Shown: positions 8,495 to 17,886, counted from the stretch's first letter. The stretch is 64,000 nucleotides of DNA from Streptomyces sp. ISL-98 (GCF_018614055.1 NZ_JAGGPB010000018.1:1-64000); one strand, 5' to 3'. Translations and numbers: made by a program. The notes: generated from the letters alone by a model not told the origin.

Positions 8495-8869
8495 CTACTT
8501 CGCGGCGACGACCAGCAGCAGGAAGAGCCCCTCCATGGCGAGTTGGACCCACAGGGCCGCCCTGCGGATCCGCTCCGACTCCCTTACGCGGGACGGTACG
8601 AAGAGGACGACGCACCACGCCACGAAAGCGGCGGTCAGCGCCGCCGTGAACACCCAGCCGGGCGCGGAGGCACCGCAGTACTCACCCCCGTGCATGAGGC
8701 AGCGCCCACCCTGTTCGGTCGAGACGGACACCACCCAGGCGACCACCGTGCCGGGGATCAGCAGCACGGCCGCCACCACCGAGGCGATGCGCAGCCGGAC
8801 GGCGGTCCTGGAAGCGGGCGGGGGCGTGCTGACGTCCTGCATCCAGCCCTCGTGGTCGACCTTGTTCAT
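8495..8869 (-). CDS. Small integral membrane protein
   Basis: The protein is 124 aa with three predicted membrane spans: about 27-48 ('IASVVAAVLLIPGTVVAWVV'), 72-92 ('VFTAALTAAFVAWCVVLFV') and 105-122. A short loop between spans 1 and 2 has two cysteines ('GGRCLMHGGEYCGAS') that could pair outside the cell. Function unknown. It lies downstream of the ABC exporter on the same strand with a 69-nt gap. Confidence 0.68.
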   Translation of the reverse strand: MNKVDHEGWMQDVSTPPPASRTAVRLRIASVVAAVLLIPGTVVAWVVSVSTEQGGRCLMHGGEYCGASAPGWVFTAALTAAFVAWCVVLFVPSRVRESERIRRAALWVQLAMEGLFLLLVVAAK

Positions 8870-8938
8870 GCCCCTGATCCAACAGGAGCCGGTCCGGCCG
8901 CGGACCGGCTCCCGTACTCATGTGCGCCGCTGACGTAC

Positions 8939-11900
8939 TCAGACGGCCGCGGGCTCGTCCTCCCCCACGAACGTGCGCCACAGCCGGGCGTACGTCCCGT
9001 CCAGGGCCAGCAGTTCGTCGTGCGTGCCGTCCTCGACCACCCGGCCGTGATCCATGACCACCACCCGGTCCGCGCGCGCCGCCGTCGTCAGGCGGTGGGC
9101 GACGACCAGGGTGGTGCGGCGGCCGGTGGATGGGGTCTCCCCTGCTCGAACGGAGTTGAGAGCTTGGGGAAGGTCGGTGGCCCGCCTGACCGCAGCCTCG
9201 GTCGCCAGGTCCAGGGCAGCGGTCGCCTCGTCGAGGAGCAGGACGTCGGGGTCGACGAGTTCGGCGCGGGCGAGGGCGATGAGCTGGCGCTGGCCCGCGG
9301 AGAGGTTGCGGCCGCGCTCGGCGACGTCGTGGAGGTAGCCGCCGTCCAGCGTCGCGATCATGTCGTGCGCGCCGACCGCCCGGGCCGCCGCCTCGACCTC
9401 GGCATCGGTCGCCTCGGGCCGCCCGTAGGCGATCGCGTCGCGGACCGTACCGGCGAAGAGGTACGCCTCCTGCGGTACGACGCCCAGGCGGTGCCGGTAC
9501 GCCGTGATGTCGAGGTCGCGCAGGTCGGCGCCGTCGGCGGTGATGCGGCCCTTCGTCGGGTCGTAGAAGCGCGCGACGAGCTTGACCAGAGTCGACTTGC
9601 CCGCGCCGGTCTCGCCGACGAAGGCGACGGACTGGCCGGCGGGGATGCGCAGGTCGATGCCGATGAGGGCCTCTTCCTCGTCGCCGGCCCCTTCCTTCGC
9701 ATACGTGAAATGCACGTCCTCGAAGGCGATTTCGCCGCGCAGTGACGGGACGGCCTTCGGCCTGTCGGCGTCGCCGGTCGACGCCGGCTCCTGGAGGAGC
9801 TCCTGGATGCGCCGCAGCGAGACGGTGGCCTGCTGGTAGCCGTCGAAGACCTGGGAGAGCTGCTGTACGGGCGCGAAGAACAGGTCGATGTAGAGGAGGT
9901 AGGCGACCAGCGCACCGGTGGTCAGCGTGCCCGCGTCCACCCGCCCCGCGCCCACGATCAGCACCGCGGCGGCGGCGACGGACGACAGGAGCTGCACGAA
10001 CGGGAAGTACACCGAGATCAGCCACTGACCGCGCACCCGCGCCTGCCGGTAGCTCGCACTGCGCTCCGCGAACCGCACCGCGCCCCTGCGCTCGCGCCGG
10101 AACGCCTGGACGATGCGCAGCCCGGACACGGACTCCTGGAGGTCGGCGTTGACGAGACCGACCCGGTCACGCGCCAGCTCGTACGCCGCCACGCTCTTCT
10201 TCCGGAAGAAGTACGTGCCGATGACGAGGACCGGCAGCGTCGCGAAGACGACCAGCGCCAGCTGCACATCGATGACGACGAGCGCGACCATGATGCCGAA
10301 GAAGGTGACGAGGGAGACGAAGGCGGTGACGAGCCCGGTCTGCAGAAATGTCGACAAAGCGTCAACATCGGTCGTCATGCGGGTCATGATGCGGCCGGTC
10401 AGCTCGCGCTCGTAGTAGTCCAGACCGAGCCGCTGGAGCTGGGCGAAGATCTTGAGGCGGAGCGCATACAGAACACGCTCGCCGGTCCGCCCTGTCATCC
10501 GTATCTCGCCGGTCTGCGCCGCCCACTGCACGACTACGGACAGCAGCGCGAGCCCGGCGGCCGTCCAGACCGCGCCGAGCGCGAGCTGGGTGACGCCTTC
10601 GTCGATGCCGTGCCGGATCAGGATCGGCAGCAGCAGCCCCATCCCGGCGTCGAGAGCCACGAGGAGCAGGCTGAACAGCAACGGCAGCCCGAAGCCGCGC
10701 AGCAGGCGGCGCAGGCCGTACGACTCCTCCGGCTGGACGGCGCGGGCCTCGTCGACGGCGGGGATGTCGTCGGCCGGGGGCAGCGCGTCGACCTGGGCGA
10801 GGAGCTCGGGGGTGGCAGGCATGCCGGGCGCGTGGTCGGTGGCCTTGTCGGGGGCACTCTCGTCGCGCACCCACAGGTCGGGCGTGATGCCGCGCTCGGC
10901 GTCGAACTCGGCGTCCAGTTCGGCCTGAACGGTCCGGTCCTCGGCCGGTTCCGGAGCCTTGAGGAGCGTGTGCCCGGGCGATACACCGCCGAGCTCGTCG
11001 GGGTCGGTCAGCAGCCGCCGGTAGAGCGCCGAGCGCTGCTGGAGCTCGTCGTGCGTGCCGATGTCGGCGAGGCGCCCGCCGTCGAGCACGGCGATGCGGT
11101 CGGCGAGGTTGAGGGTGGAGCGGCGGTGGGCGATGAGCAGCGTCGTGCGCCCGGCCATGACGGACTTCAGCGCCTCGTGGATCTCGTGCTCGACCCGGGC
11201 GTCGACGGCGGACGTGGCGTCGTCGAGGAGGAGCAGCCGGGGGTCGGTGAGGATGGCGCGGGCGAGGGCGATGCGCTGGCGCTGGCCGCCGGAGAGGGTG
11301 AGGCCGTGCTCGCCGACGGTCGTGTCGTAGCCGGCCGGCAGCTCGGCGATGAAGCGGTCGGCCTGGGCGGCGCGGGCGGCGGTCTCGATCTGCTCGTCCG
11401 TCGCGTCGGGGTACCCGTAGGCGATGTTGGCCCGGACGGTGTCGGAGAACAGGAAGCTGTCCTCGGGTACGAGCCCGATGGCGGCCCGGAGCGAGTCCAT
11501 GGTGAGCTCGCGGACGTCGTGCCCGCCGACGAGGACGGCGCCGTGCGACACGTCGTAGAAGCGCGGCAGGAGGAGCGAGATCGTGGACTTTCCGCTGCCG
11601 GAGGAGCCGACGACGGCGACGGTCTCGCCGGACCGGATCTCCAGCGAGAAGCCGTCGAGGACGGGCCGCTCGTCGTCGTAACCGAAGCTCACGTCGTCGA
11701 ACTCGACGGTCGCCTCGGTATCGGCCGGAAGTTCCTTGGTGCCGTCCGCGATGGACGGCTCGGTGTCGATCAGCTCCAGTACGCGCTCGACACCGGCCCT
11801 GGCCTGCTGCGCGACGGTGAGCACCATGGCCAGCATCCGGACCGGCCCGACGAGCTGCGCAAGATAGGCGGAGAAGGCGACGAACGTGCCGAGAGTGATC

Positions 11901-12718
11901 TCGCCGCGCGTCGCCAGCCAGCCGCCGAGCGCCAGCATCGCGACCTGCCCCAGGGCGGGCACGGACTGGAGGGCCGGGGTGTACCGGGAATTCAGCCTGA
12001 CGGTGCGCATCCGCCCGGCGAAGAGCCGTCGGCCGACCTCGCGCAGCTTGCCGGTCTCCTGGTCCTCCTGCCCGAAGCCCTTGACGACGCGTACGCCGGA
12101 CACGGCGCCGTCGACGACGCCCGCGACGGCGGCGGCCTGCCCCTGGGCGTACCAGGTGGCGGGGAAGAGCCGGACGCGGCTCCGCTTGGCGATGAACCAC
12201 AGGGCGGGGGCGACGGCGAGCGCGACCAGGGTGAGCAGCGGCGAGAGCCACGCCATGATCACGAGGGAAATCCCGAAGAGCAGGAAGTTGCCGATGGTCA
12301 TGGGCAGCATGAAGAGCAGGCCCTGGATCAGCTGAAGGTCGCTGGTGGCACGCCCGACGACCTGCCCGGTGGACAACTCGTCCTGCCGCCTCCCGTCGAG
12401 CCGGGTGATCGTCCCGTACATCTCGGTACGTAGATCGTGCTGGACGTCGAGGGCGAGGCGGCCGCCGTAGTAGCGGCGGATGTACGTGAGGACGTACACG
12501 ACAACGGCTGCGGCTATCAGGAGCCCGGTCCAGACGGCGAGCGAGCGCGAATGGTCACCGATGACGTCGTCGATGACGATTTTGGTGATCAGCGGCACGA
12601 GGGCCATGACCGCCATGCCGCCGAGCGACGACCCGAGCGCGAGGACGACATTGCGCCGGTACCGCCAGGCGTACCCGGCCAGCCGCCGTGCCCACCCTTG
12701 ATCTGCCGCCGACGCCAC
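8939..12718 (-). CDS. Fused double ABC exporter (TMD-NBD-TMD-NBD)
   Basis: The protein is 1259 aa, starting at GTG 12718 with GGGAGG at 5 nt. Two complete ABC-exporter halves are fused: membrane domain about 15-300, NBD1 about 335-570, linker to about 650, membrane domain about 670-960, NBD2 about 1000-1245. NBD1 has Walker A 'GSSGSGKST' (about 370), signature 'LSGGQRQRIALARA' and Walker B 'LLLLDDATSAVD' (about 491), where Asp replaces the catalytic Glu. NBD2 has Walker A 'GETGAGKST' (about 1033), signature 'LSAGQRQLIALARA' and Walker B with Glu ('LLLDEATAALD'). This asymmetry resembles heterodimeric multidrug exporters with one degenerate ATP site. Substrate unknown; drug or lipid export is a family-level guess. 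Confidence 0.92.
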   Translation of the reverse strand: MASAADQGWARRLAGYAWRYRRNVVLALGSSLGGMAVMALVPLITKIVIDDVIGDHSRSLAVWTGLLIAAAVVVYVLTYIRRYYGGRLALDVQHDLRTEMYGTITRLDGRRQDELSTGQVVGRATSDLQLIQGLLFMLPMTIGNFLLFGISLVIMAWLSPLLTLVALAVAPALWFIAKRSRVRLFPATWYAQGQAAAVAGVVDGAVSGVRVVKGFGQEDQETGKLREVGRRLFAGRMRTVRLNSRYTPALQSVPALGQVAMLALGGWLATRGEITLGTFVAFSAYLAQLVGPVRMLAMVLTVAQQARAGVERVLELIDTEPSIADGTKELPADTEATVEFDDVSFGYDDERPVLDGFSLEIRSGETVAVVGSSGSGKSTISLLLPRFYDVSHGAVLVGGHDVRELTMDSLRAAIGLVPEDSFLFSDTVRANIAYGYPDATDEQIETAARAAQADRFIAELPAGYDTTVGEHGLTLSGGQRQRIALARAILTDPRLLLLDDATSAVDARVEHEIHEALKSVMAGRTTLLIAHRRSTLNLADRIAVLDGGRLADIGTHDELQQRSALYRRLLTDPDELGGVSPGHTLLKAPEPAEDRTVQAELDAEFDAERGITPDLWVRDESAPDKATDHAPGMPATPELLAQVDALPPADDIPAVDEARAVQPEESYGLRRLLRGFGLPLLFSLLLVALDAGMGLLLPILIRHGIDEGVTQLALGAVWTAAGLALLSVVVQWAAQTGEIRMTGRTGERVLYALRLKIFAQLQRLGLDYYERELTGRIMTRMTTDVDALSTFLQTGLVTAFVSLVTFFGIMVALVVIDVQLALVVFATLPVLVIGTYFFRKKSVAAYELARDRVGLVNADLQESVSGLRIVQAFRRERRGAVRFAERSASYRQARVRGQWLISVYFPFVQLLSSVAAAAVLIVGAGRVDAGTLTTGALVAYLLYIDLFFAPVQQLSQVFDGYQQATVSLRRIQELLQEPASTGDADRPKAVPSLRGEIAFEDVHFTYAKEGAGDEEEALIGIDLRIPAGQSVAFVGETGAGKSTLVKLVARFYDPTKGRITADGADLRDLDITAYRHRLGVVPQEAYLFAGTVRDAIAYGRPEATDAEVEAAARAVGAHDMIATLDGGYLHDVAERGRNLSAGQRQLIALARAELVDPDVLLLDEATAALDLATEAAVRRATDLPQALNSVRAGETPSTGRRTTLVVAHRLTTAARADRVVVMDHGRVVEDGTHDELLALDGTYARLWRTFVGEDEPAAV

Positions 12719-12828
12719 TGATGCCTCCCGATCGTCCTGCTCTACCGGAAGGCACCAACGCGGCCGGGGGCCGTTTTCATCCCGCTGCAACAAAGACGGG
12801 TCTCTGGTCCTAGGACCGTACGAGTTCG

Positions 12829-13746
12829 TCAGCTCTGCGGCACGGCGGGGATCACCTCGCACGGTGTTTCCGTCGGGGCGTACAGCGTCGAGGCGCGGGC
12901 CGTCGGGTTGAGGGCCTTGTGGACCGCCCGGGACACGGCCTGGATGGTGTTCACGCCGTCGTCCATGGTCGCGTTGTCCTGCGTGAGGAGCGTGATCGCG
13001 TAGTTGTGGCCGCCGCCCGTGAACGCACCGATGGAGTGCACCCGCCAGCCGTGCGTGGCGCGGGGCAGCCAGCCGTTCTTGACCTGGATGGTGGTGGTGG
13101 CCGGGGCGCCGGCGGGAGTGCCCCAGCGCTGGGAGGGGACGACCCTGCTCATCAAGCCGAGGGTGTACGACCGCGAATTGTCGCTCAGGACGGTGTTCTT
13201 CGCAGTGAGCAGCGCGAGCAGCTTCTGCTCGTCACGCGCGGTGATCTGCGTCAGCCCCCAGTAGCCGCGGGTGCCCGGGACGGTCTGCGTCATCCCGGCG
13301 GCCTGCAAGAACGCCTTGATCTTGGTCATGCCGAGCTGGCGCCACAGCGTGCTCGTGGCGCTGTTGTCCGACTTGGTGATCATGGCGGTGGCGAGCCTGT
13401 GCTCCGTGGACGTGAGGTAGCGGTTGGTCTTCTTGGCGTCCCACAGCAGCGCGGCGAGGACGGTCACCTTGACCACGCTGGCGGAGTCGTACTTCTGGGT
13501 GGAACGCAGGGTGCAGGTGGTCTTGGTGGTGCGGTCGTACAGCGAGATCGCCGTCGTGGACTTCCGTCCCTTGAGCGCCGCGGTGATGTCCGTGGTCAGC
13601 TTGGCCGCCAGCCCCGCCTTGCCCGAGGTGCACACCACCGTCGGCGCGACGGCGGCTGCGGCGGGCGCCGCGGCGGCGACGGGCACCAGTACACCCACGG
13701 CTAGAACTGCGGCGATTGTGCCGCGAGTTATTCGGTTGTGCGTCAT
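12829..13746 (-). CDS. Secreted class A beta-lactamase-fold serine hydrolase
   Basis: The protein is 305 aa with a signal peptide (residues 1-32, Ala-rich end). The three active-site motifs of penicillin-interacting enzymes are present: Ser90-x-x-Lys93 in 'DSASVVKVTVLA', Ser126-Asp127-Asn128 in 'TKSDNSAT', and Lys223-Asn-Gly225 in 'VKNGWLPR'. Two cysteines near the N-terminus ('VVCTSG', 'TTCTLR') may pair. I cannot place a clear equivalent of the class A general-base Glu166, so true beta-lactamase activity is uncertain and a cell-wall role is equally possible. The gene is divergent from 13834 across 87 nt that contain two TTGTAC boxes (about 13777 and 13804). Confidence 0.83.
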   Translation of the reverse strand: MTHNRITRGTIAAVLAVGVLVPVAAAAPAAAAVAPTVVCTSGKAGLAAKLTTDITAALKGRKSTTAISLYDRTTKTTCTLRSTQKYDSASVVKVTVLAALLWDAKKTNRYLTSTEHRLATAMITKSDNSATSTLWRQLGMTKIKAFLQAAGMTQTVPGTRGYWGLTQITARDEQKLLALLTAKNTVLSDNSRSYTLGLMSRVVPSQRWGTPAGAPATTTIQVKNGWLPRATHGWRVHSIGAFTGGGHNYAITLLTQDNATMDDGVNTIQAVSRAVHKALNPTARASTLYAPTETPCEVIPAVPQS

Positions 13747-13833
13747 AGTGTGGCTTCCGTCCCCTCGTGCTTCTTGTACAGATGACACGTCGGAGACGGA
13801 AAGGTTGTACGGGACGCGGGAGCGGGACGCGCT

Positions 13834-14451
13834 ATGGACGGCCATGTCTGGTACACGGCTTACGGCTCCAACATGCATACGGACCGCCTGTCGTTCTACA
13901 TCGCGGGCGGTCGTCCGCCGGGAGCCTCCAGGACCTACCCAGGGTGCCGGGATCAACGCGCCCCGGAAAGATCTGTCCCGGTCGAGCTGGAAGGCGCACT
14001 GTACTTCGCCACGGAGTCTCCGGTGTGGACCGGTGGGCGGGCCTTCTACGATCCCGGGGCGAAGGGGCGGGTATTGGGCCGGGCGCACCTGGTGACGGTT
14101 GAGCAGTTCGCGGACATCGCAGCTCAGGAGATGTACCGGGAGCCGGGCGGCGGCCTCGACCTGACCGAGGCTCTGAGCCGCGGCAGGGCCACGCTGGGCA
14201 GCGGCCACTACGAAACGCTCATTCACCCGGGCGCGCTGGACGGCTTACCGATGCTCACCTTCACGGCTCCATGGGGCATCGACGACGTCGAGTGGAACAG
14301 GCCGTCCGTCGAATACGTGCGGTACCTGTCCGCAGGGCTGCTGGAGACGGGCGCGTGGGACGCGGCCACCATTGCGGCCTATGTCGCAGCTTGCCCGGGA
14401 GCCGCCGGGCACTGGAGCGCGCGCGAGATCGCGGACCTCATCTCGTACTGA
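13834..14451 (+). CDS. Gamma-glutamylcyclotransferase-fold protein with a TTA codon
   Basis: The protein is 205 aa from ATG at 13834, preceded by GGAGCGGGA. The N-terminal 'WYTAYGSNMHTDRLSFYIAG' carries the YGSN loop of the AIG2/GGCT fold, followed by 'LEGALYFATESPVW' and the compact barrel pattern. Such proteins are often mislabelled histone deacetylases in Streptomyces annotation. The C-terminal part (about 150-205) is helical and not typical of GGCT. Leu138, in 'GALDGLPML', is coded by TTA (14245-14247), a codon rare in Streptomyces and usually dependent on the bldA tRNA, so expression may be limited to late development. Substrate unknown. Confidence 0.78.
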   Translation: MDGHVWYTAYGSNMHTDRLSFYIAGGRPPGASRTYPGCRDQRAPERSVPVELEGALYFATESPVWTGGRAFYDPGAKGRVLGRAHLVTVEQFADIAAQEMYREPGGGLDLTEALSRGRATLGSGHYETLIHPGALDGLPMLTFTAPWGIDDVEWNRPSVEYVRYLSAGLLETGAWDAATIAAYVAACPGAAGHWSAREIADLISY

Positions 14452-14573
14452 ATCACGTACTGACCGGACGTACGGGGACTGCTGATGGGCGATCAGGCTG
14501 CGAACGGTAGCCTGCACCGGTCAACATCGCGTTGACCTTCTGTCGTGCCGTCAACCATCGGGGTCACTCAGCC

Positions 14574-15050
14574 ATGTCCGCACAGCCGCCGCCCTACCAG
14601 AATCACCCTCCGCAGCAGCCGTACGGCGGGTATCCGCAGCCGCAGCCCGGGCCTCAGGGACCACAGCGGCCGCAGCGGCCGCAGACGCACCCAGTTCAGG
14701 GGCTGCTCGCCGCCCTCGTTGTCCTGGCGCTCTTCGGCGGTGGGGCCTGGTACGTGTACGACTACAACACCAATCCCAACGGCGGCAAGGCCAAGGAACA
14801 AGCCGCCGTGGACGCGCAGAACGAGAAGGACAAGAAGCACGAGCCCGAGGTCGGCGACTGCGTCAAGATCCAGGACCCCGAAGGCGAGCCGCTGCCGACG
14901 ATCGTCGACTGCGGTTCCGCCGAGGCGGAGTACAAGACGGGCGACATGCTGTACGGCCCGGACATGGAATGCGGGTCGAAGTTCGACTACGGCATTCAGT
15001 ACCACAGCAGTCGAGGCGGCGACCACACGCTGTGCTTCAACAAGGTCTGA
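14574..15050 (+). CDS. Membrane-anchored Cys-rich protein with Pro/Gln-rich head (LppU/SCO3897-like)
   Basis: The protein is 158 aa. Residues 1-42 are Pro/Gln/Tyr-rich and presumably cytoplasmic; one span ('LLAALVVLALFGGGAWYVYD', about 44-63) follows, then a charged linker and an extracellular domain with four cysteines ('VGDCVKIQD', 'TIVDCGSAE', 'DMECGSKF', 'HTLCFNKV'). The spacing GDCV...VDCG...C...LC matches what I know as the LppU/SCO3897 family of Streptomyces, of unknown function. The ribosome-binding site is weak, so the start is less sure than the body. A strong hairpin follows the stop. Confidence 0.75.
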   Translation: MSAQPPPYQNHPPQQPYGGYPQPQPGPQGPQRPQRPQTHPVQGLLAALVVLALFGGGAWYVYDYNTNPNGGKAKEQAAVDAQNEKDKKHEPEVGDCVKIQDPEGEPLPTIVDCGSAEAEYKTGDMLYGPDMECGSKFDYGIQYHSSRGGDHTLCFNKV

Positions 15051-15089
15051 CCTTCGGCCTGCTTTACCCCTTTCCTGCCTTTCCGGTTT

Positions 15090-15123
15090 CCGGCCGTCGC
15101 CCGCAGCAGCGGGCGGCGGCCGG
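15090..15123. terminator. Bidirectional hairpin terminator
   Basis: A 15-bp stem (15090-15104 with 15109-15123, one G-T wobble) closes on loop AGCA. It sits between the convergent 14574 gene and the ThDP enzyme gene, and a short T-run follows on the plus strand. Confidence 0.75.
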
Positions 15124-15141
15124 AGCCGTTTTCCGCGCAGG

Positions 15142-16824
15142 TCAGAGGTGCGTCGGGGCGAACATCCGCAGCAGGGCCGGGAGTACGACCACCGACGGGC
15201 CCGGGGCCGACAGTGCCTTCGCCAGGTCCTCGCTCAGCGACTCCGGCGTCGTACGCATCGCCGGTACGCAGAAGGATTCGGCCAGGGCGACGAAGTCGGG
15301 GCGGGCGAGTTCCGTGCCCGTGGCCTCGTCGAAGGCGTCGGTCATGTACTCGCGGAGGATGCCGTAGCCGCCGTCGTCCACGATCAGCCAGGTGACCGGG
15401 AAGTTGTGCTGGCGGGCAGTGGCCAGTTCCGCGAGGGAGTACATCGCGCCGCCGTCGCCCGACACCGCGAGCACCGGCGTCGTCGGGTCGGCCGCCGCAG
15501 CGCCGATCGCCGCCGGGAAGCCGTAGCCGAGGCCGCCCGCGCCCTGGGCCGAGTGCATGGTGTTGGGGCGGCGGGCGTCGAAGGCCGACCACGCCCAGTA
15601 CGCCAGAATCGTCATGTCCCAGAAGCTGGGGGCCGTGTCCGGCAGCGCCTCGCGGACGGACGCCAGCACCTGACGCTCCAGGGTCAGATCCTGGGCCTCG
15701 ATACGGGCCCGGATCTTCTCCCGCACCTCGGCCACGCGTTCCGCCGCCGTCGCGTCCTCGCGGGGTTCCACCGTCTCCAGCAGCGCCGACAGCGCCAGTC
15801 GGGCGTCGGCGTGGATGCCGAGAGCGGGGTGGTTGGACTCCAGCTTGCCGAGGTCCGCGTCGATCTGGATCACGCGGCCGCGCGGCTTGAACGTGTAGTA
15901 GTTCGAGGAGAGTTCGCCCAGCCCCGAGCCGACGACCAGGAGCACGTCCGCGTCTTCGAGGAAGTCCGTCGTGTGGCGGTCCTCCAGCCACGACTGGAGC
16001 GAGAGCGGGTGCTCCCACGGGAACGCGCCCTTGCCGCCGAAGGTGGTGACGACCGGCGCGTTCAGCGTCTCGGCGAGTGCGAGCAGCTTTCCGGAGGCGT
16101 CGGAGCGTACGACACCGCCGCCCGCGACAACCGCGGGGCGGGCGGCCGTCGACAGCAAGTGGGCCGCCACAGCAGTCAGTTCGGGGCGCGGCGCCAGGTC
16201 GTGCGGCGTCGCGTCCATCGCCGTGACGCGGGGGAGAGTCGTCTCCGCGAGGAGTACGTCCTGGGGGATCTCGATCCACACCGGGCCGTGCGGGGCCGTG
16301 AGGGCCGATTCCCAGGCCTCGGCGATCGCCGACGGGATCTGCGAAGCCGTACGGACCGTGTGGACCGACTTCACGATGTCGCGGAACGACGCCTTCTGGT
16401 CGCGGAGTTCGTGCAGGTAGCCGTGCCGGCCGCCGCCGATCCCGGCCGACGGGACCTGGCTGCTGATCGCGAGGACGGGGGCCGAAGCCGCCGCCGCCTC
16501 CTGCAGCGCGGCCAGCGACATCAGGGCGCCCGGGCCCGTGGAGAGGAGCAGCGGGGCCGCCTCGCCGGTGATGCGGCCGTACGCGTCGGCGGCGAAGCCC
16601 GCGTTGTTCTCGACGCGCAGGCCGACGTACGACAGCGAGGAGCGGCGCAGCGCGTCGAACATGCCGAGCGCGTGCTGGCCGGGGAGGCCGAAGACCGTGG
16701 TCGCGCCGAGTCCGGTCAGGGTCTCGACGACCAGGTCGCCGCCGTTGCGGCCGGCGGGCGGGTTCAGCGCCGCCTCGGTCTGTGCGGCGGTGGGGCGCAG
16801 CACCAGGTCGTGGTCGTGGGTCAC
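15142..16824 (-). CDS. Thiamine-diphosphate-dependent enzyme, acetolactate-synthase-like (possible 2-ketoacid decarboxylase)
   Basis: The protein is 560 aa with the three-domain ThDP layout: N-terminal PYR domain with catalytic-type Glu in '[20 protein letters not shown]' (about 65-85), a central domain ('[20 protein letters not shown]') and a C-terminal PP domain with the ThDP/Mg motif starting 'GDGGAMYSL' and ending 'VDDGGYG' (about 445-475). It overlaps the ureohydrolase gene upstream by 4 nt (ATGA), so they are coupled. It is usually annotated as acetolactate synthase, but no regulatory subunit is near. Beside a guanidino-acid ureohydrolase, a role like AruI (2-ketoarginine decarboxylase) is plausible; this is inference. 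Confidence 0.85.
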   Translation of the reverse strand: MTHDHDLVLRPTAAQTEAALNPPAGRNGGDLVVETLTGLGATTVFGLPGQHALGMFDALRRSSLSYVGLRVENNAGFAADAYGRITGEAAPLLLSTGPGALMSLAALQEAAAASAPVLAISSQVPSAGIGGGRHGYLHELRDQKASFRDIVKSVHTVRTASQIPSAIAEAWESALTAPHGPVWIEIPQDVLLAETTLPRVTAMDATPHDLAPRPELTAVAAHLLSTAARPAVVAGGGVVRSDASGKLLALAETLNAPVVTTFGGKGAFPWEHPLSLQSWLEDRHTTDFLEDADVLLVVGSGLGELSSNYYTFKPRGRVIQIDADLGKLESNHPALGIHADARLALSALLETVEPREDATAAERVAEVREKIRARIEAQDLTLERQVLASVREALPDTAPSFWDMTILAYWAWSAFDARRPNTMHSAQGAGGLGYGFPAAIGAAAADPTTPVLAVSGDGGAMYSLAELATARQHNFPVTWLIVDDGGYGILREYMTDAFDEATGTELARPDFVALAESFCVPAMRTTPESLSEDLAKALSAPGPSVVVLPALLRMFAPTHL

Positions 16825-17804
16825 TGCGACGACCCCGCCGTCCTCGCCGCCGCGATCTGCCGGGACATGATCGTCGTCAGCTCGTACGCCGTGTGGGAGG
16901 CGGCGACGGAGGTGATCTCCGCGTGGTCGTACGCCGGGGCGACCTCGACGACGTCCGCCGAGACCAGGTTGCAGGAGGACAGGCCCCGCAGGATCTCCAG
17001 GAGCTCGCGGGAGGTCATGCCGCCCGCCTCGGGGGTGCCGGTGCCGGGGGCGTGGGCCGGGTCGAGGCAGTCGATGTCGATGGAGATGTACAGCGGGCGG
17101 TCGCCGATCCGCTGGCGGAGCTGGTCGGCGACCTCGTCGGCGCCGCGCCGGTAGACGTCGGAGGAGGTGACGATGCCGAAGCCCATCTTCTCGTCGTCGG
17201 TCAGGTCCTGCTTGCCGTACAGCGGGCCACGGATGCCCACGTGGGAGAGCGCCTCGGTGTCGAGGATGCCCTCCTCGACGGCCCGGCGGAACGGCGTGCC
17301 GTGGGTGTACTCGGCACCGAAGTACGTGTCCCAGGTGTCGAGGTGCGCGTCGAAGTGCAGCAGGGCGACCGGGCCGTGCTTCTTCGCGACGGAGCGCAGG
17401 AGGGGAAGCGCGATGGTGTGGTCGCCGCCGAGCGTCATCATGCGGGCGCCCGTGCCGAGGAGGTCGTCGGCCGCGGCCTCGATCGTCTCGACGGCCTCGT
17501 TGATGTTGAACGGGTTGGCGGAGATGTCACCGGCGTCCGCGACCTGGGCGAGCGCGAAGGGCGACGCGTCCTGCGCCGGGTTGTACGGGCGCAGGAGGCG
17601 CGACGCCTCACGGATCGCGTTGCCGCCGAAGCGTGCGCCGGGGCGGTAGGAGACCCCGGAGTCGAAGGGCACACCGACAATGGCGACGTCGGCGGTGCCG
17701 ACCTCGTCGAGGCGGGGCAGCCGCGCGAACGTCGCGGGGCCCGCGTACCGCGGGATGCGGGAGGAGTCGACGGGGCCGCGCGGCTGGTTCTCGCTGCTGC
17801 TCAT
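16821..17804 (-). CDS. Agmatinase/guanidinobutyrase-family ureohydrolase
   Basis: The protein is 327 aa. All binuclear-manganese motifs of the arginase/agmatinase family are present: His129 in '[10 protein letters not shown]', Asp152-Ala-His154-x-Asp156 in '[11 protein letters not shown]', and Asp243/Asp245 in '[14 protein letters not shown]'. The family hydrolyses a guanidino group to urea; agmatine, 4-guanidinobutyrate and related compounds are the known substrates, and the sequence does not decide between them. The start ATG is at 17804. The 82-nt gap to the symporter gene contains five phased 10-bp repeats, so the ureohydrolase-ThDP pair may have its own regulated promoter. Confidence 0.9.
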   Translation of the reverse strand: MSSSENQPRGPVDSSRIPRYAGPATFARLPRLDEVGTADVAIVGVPFDSGVSYRPGARFGGNAIREASRLLRPYNPAQDASPFALAQVADAGDISANPFNINEAVETIEAAADDLLGTGARMMTLGGDHTIALPLLRSVAKKHGPVALLHFDAHLDTWDTYFGAEYTHGTPFRRAVEEGILDTEALSHVGIRGPLYGKQDLTDDEKMGFGIVTSSDVYRRGADEVADQLRQRIGDRPLYISIDIDCLDPAHAPGTGTPEAGGMTSRELLEILRGLSSCNLVSADVVEVAPAYDHAEITSVAASHTAYELTTIMSRQIAAARTAGSSQ

Positions 17805-17827
17805 GTGAAATGCCTTCTTCCGGACGC

Positions 17828-17877
17828 TTCGTTGCGCTTACTTGCGCTTCATTGCGTTTCTTTGCTGTTCGTTGCGT
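17828..17877. promoter_or_regulatory. Five 10-bp phased direct repeats upstream of the ureohydrolase gene
   Basis: Contiguous 10-mers begin at 17828, 17838, 17848, 17858 and 17868: TTCGTTGCGC, TTACTTGCGC, TTCATTGCGT, TTCTTTGCTG, TTCGTTGCGT. The core TTGCG recurs at exactly 10-bp steps, with TTGCT in the fourth unit. The array ends 24 nt before the ATG at 17804 and fills most of the gap after the symporter stop. One-turn phasing suits a regulator binding cooperatively to one DNA face, perhaps the PucR-type protein encoded at 19555. Confidence 0.75.
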
Positions 17878-17886
17878 TATACGACT

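Noticed and set aside
15142..16824. Acetolactate synthase for branched-chain amino acid synthesis
   Set aside because: No ilvN, ilvC or other branched-chain synthesis gene is nearby and the gene is coupled to a ureohydrolase; a catabolic ThDP role fits the context better, though not proven.
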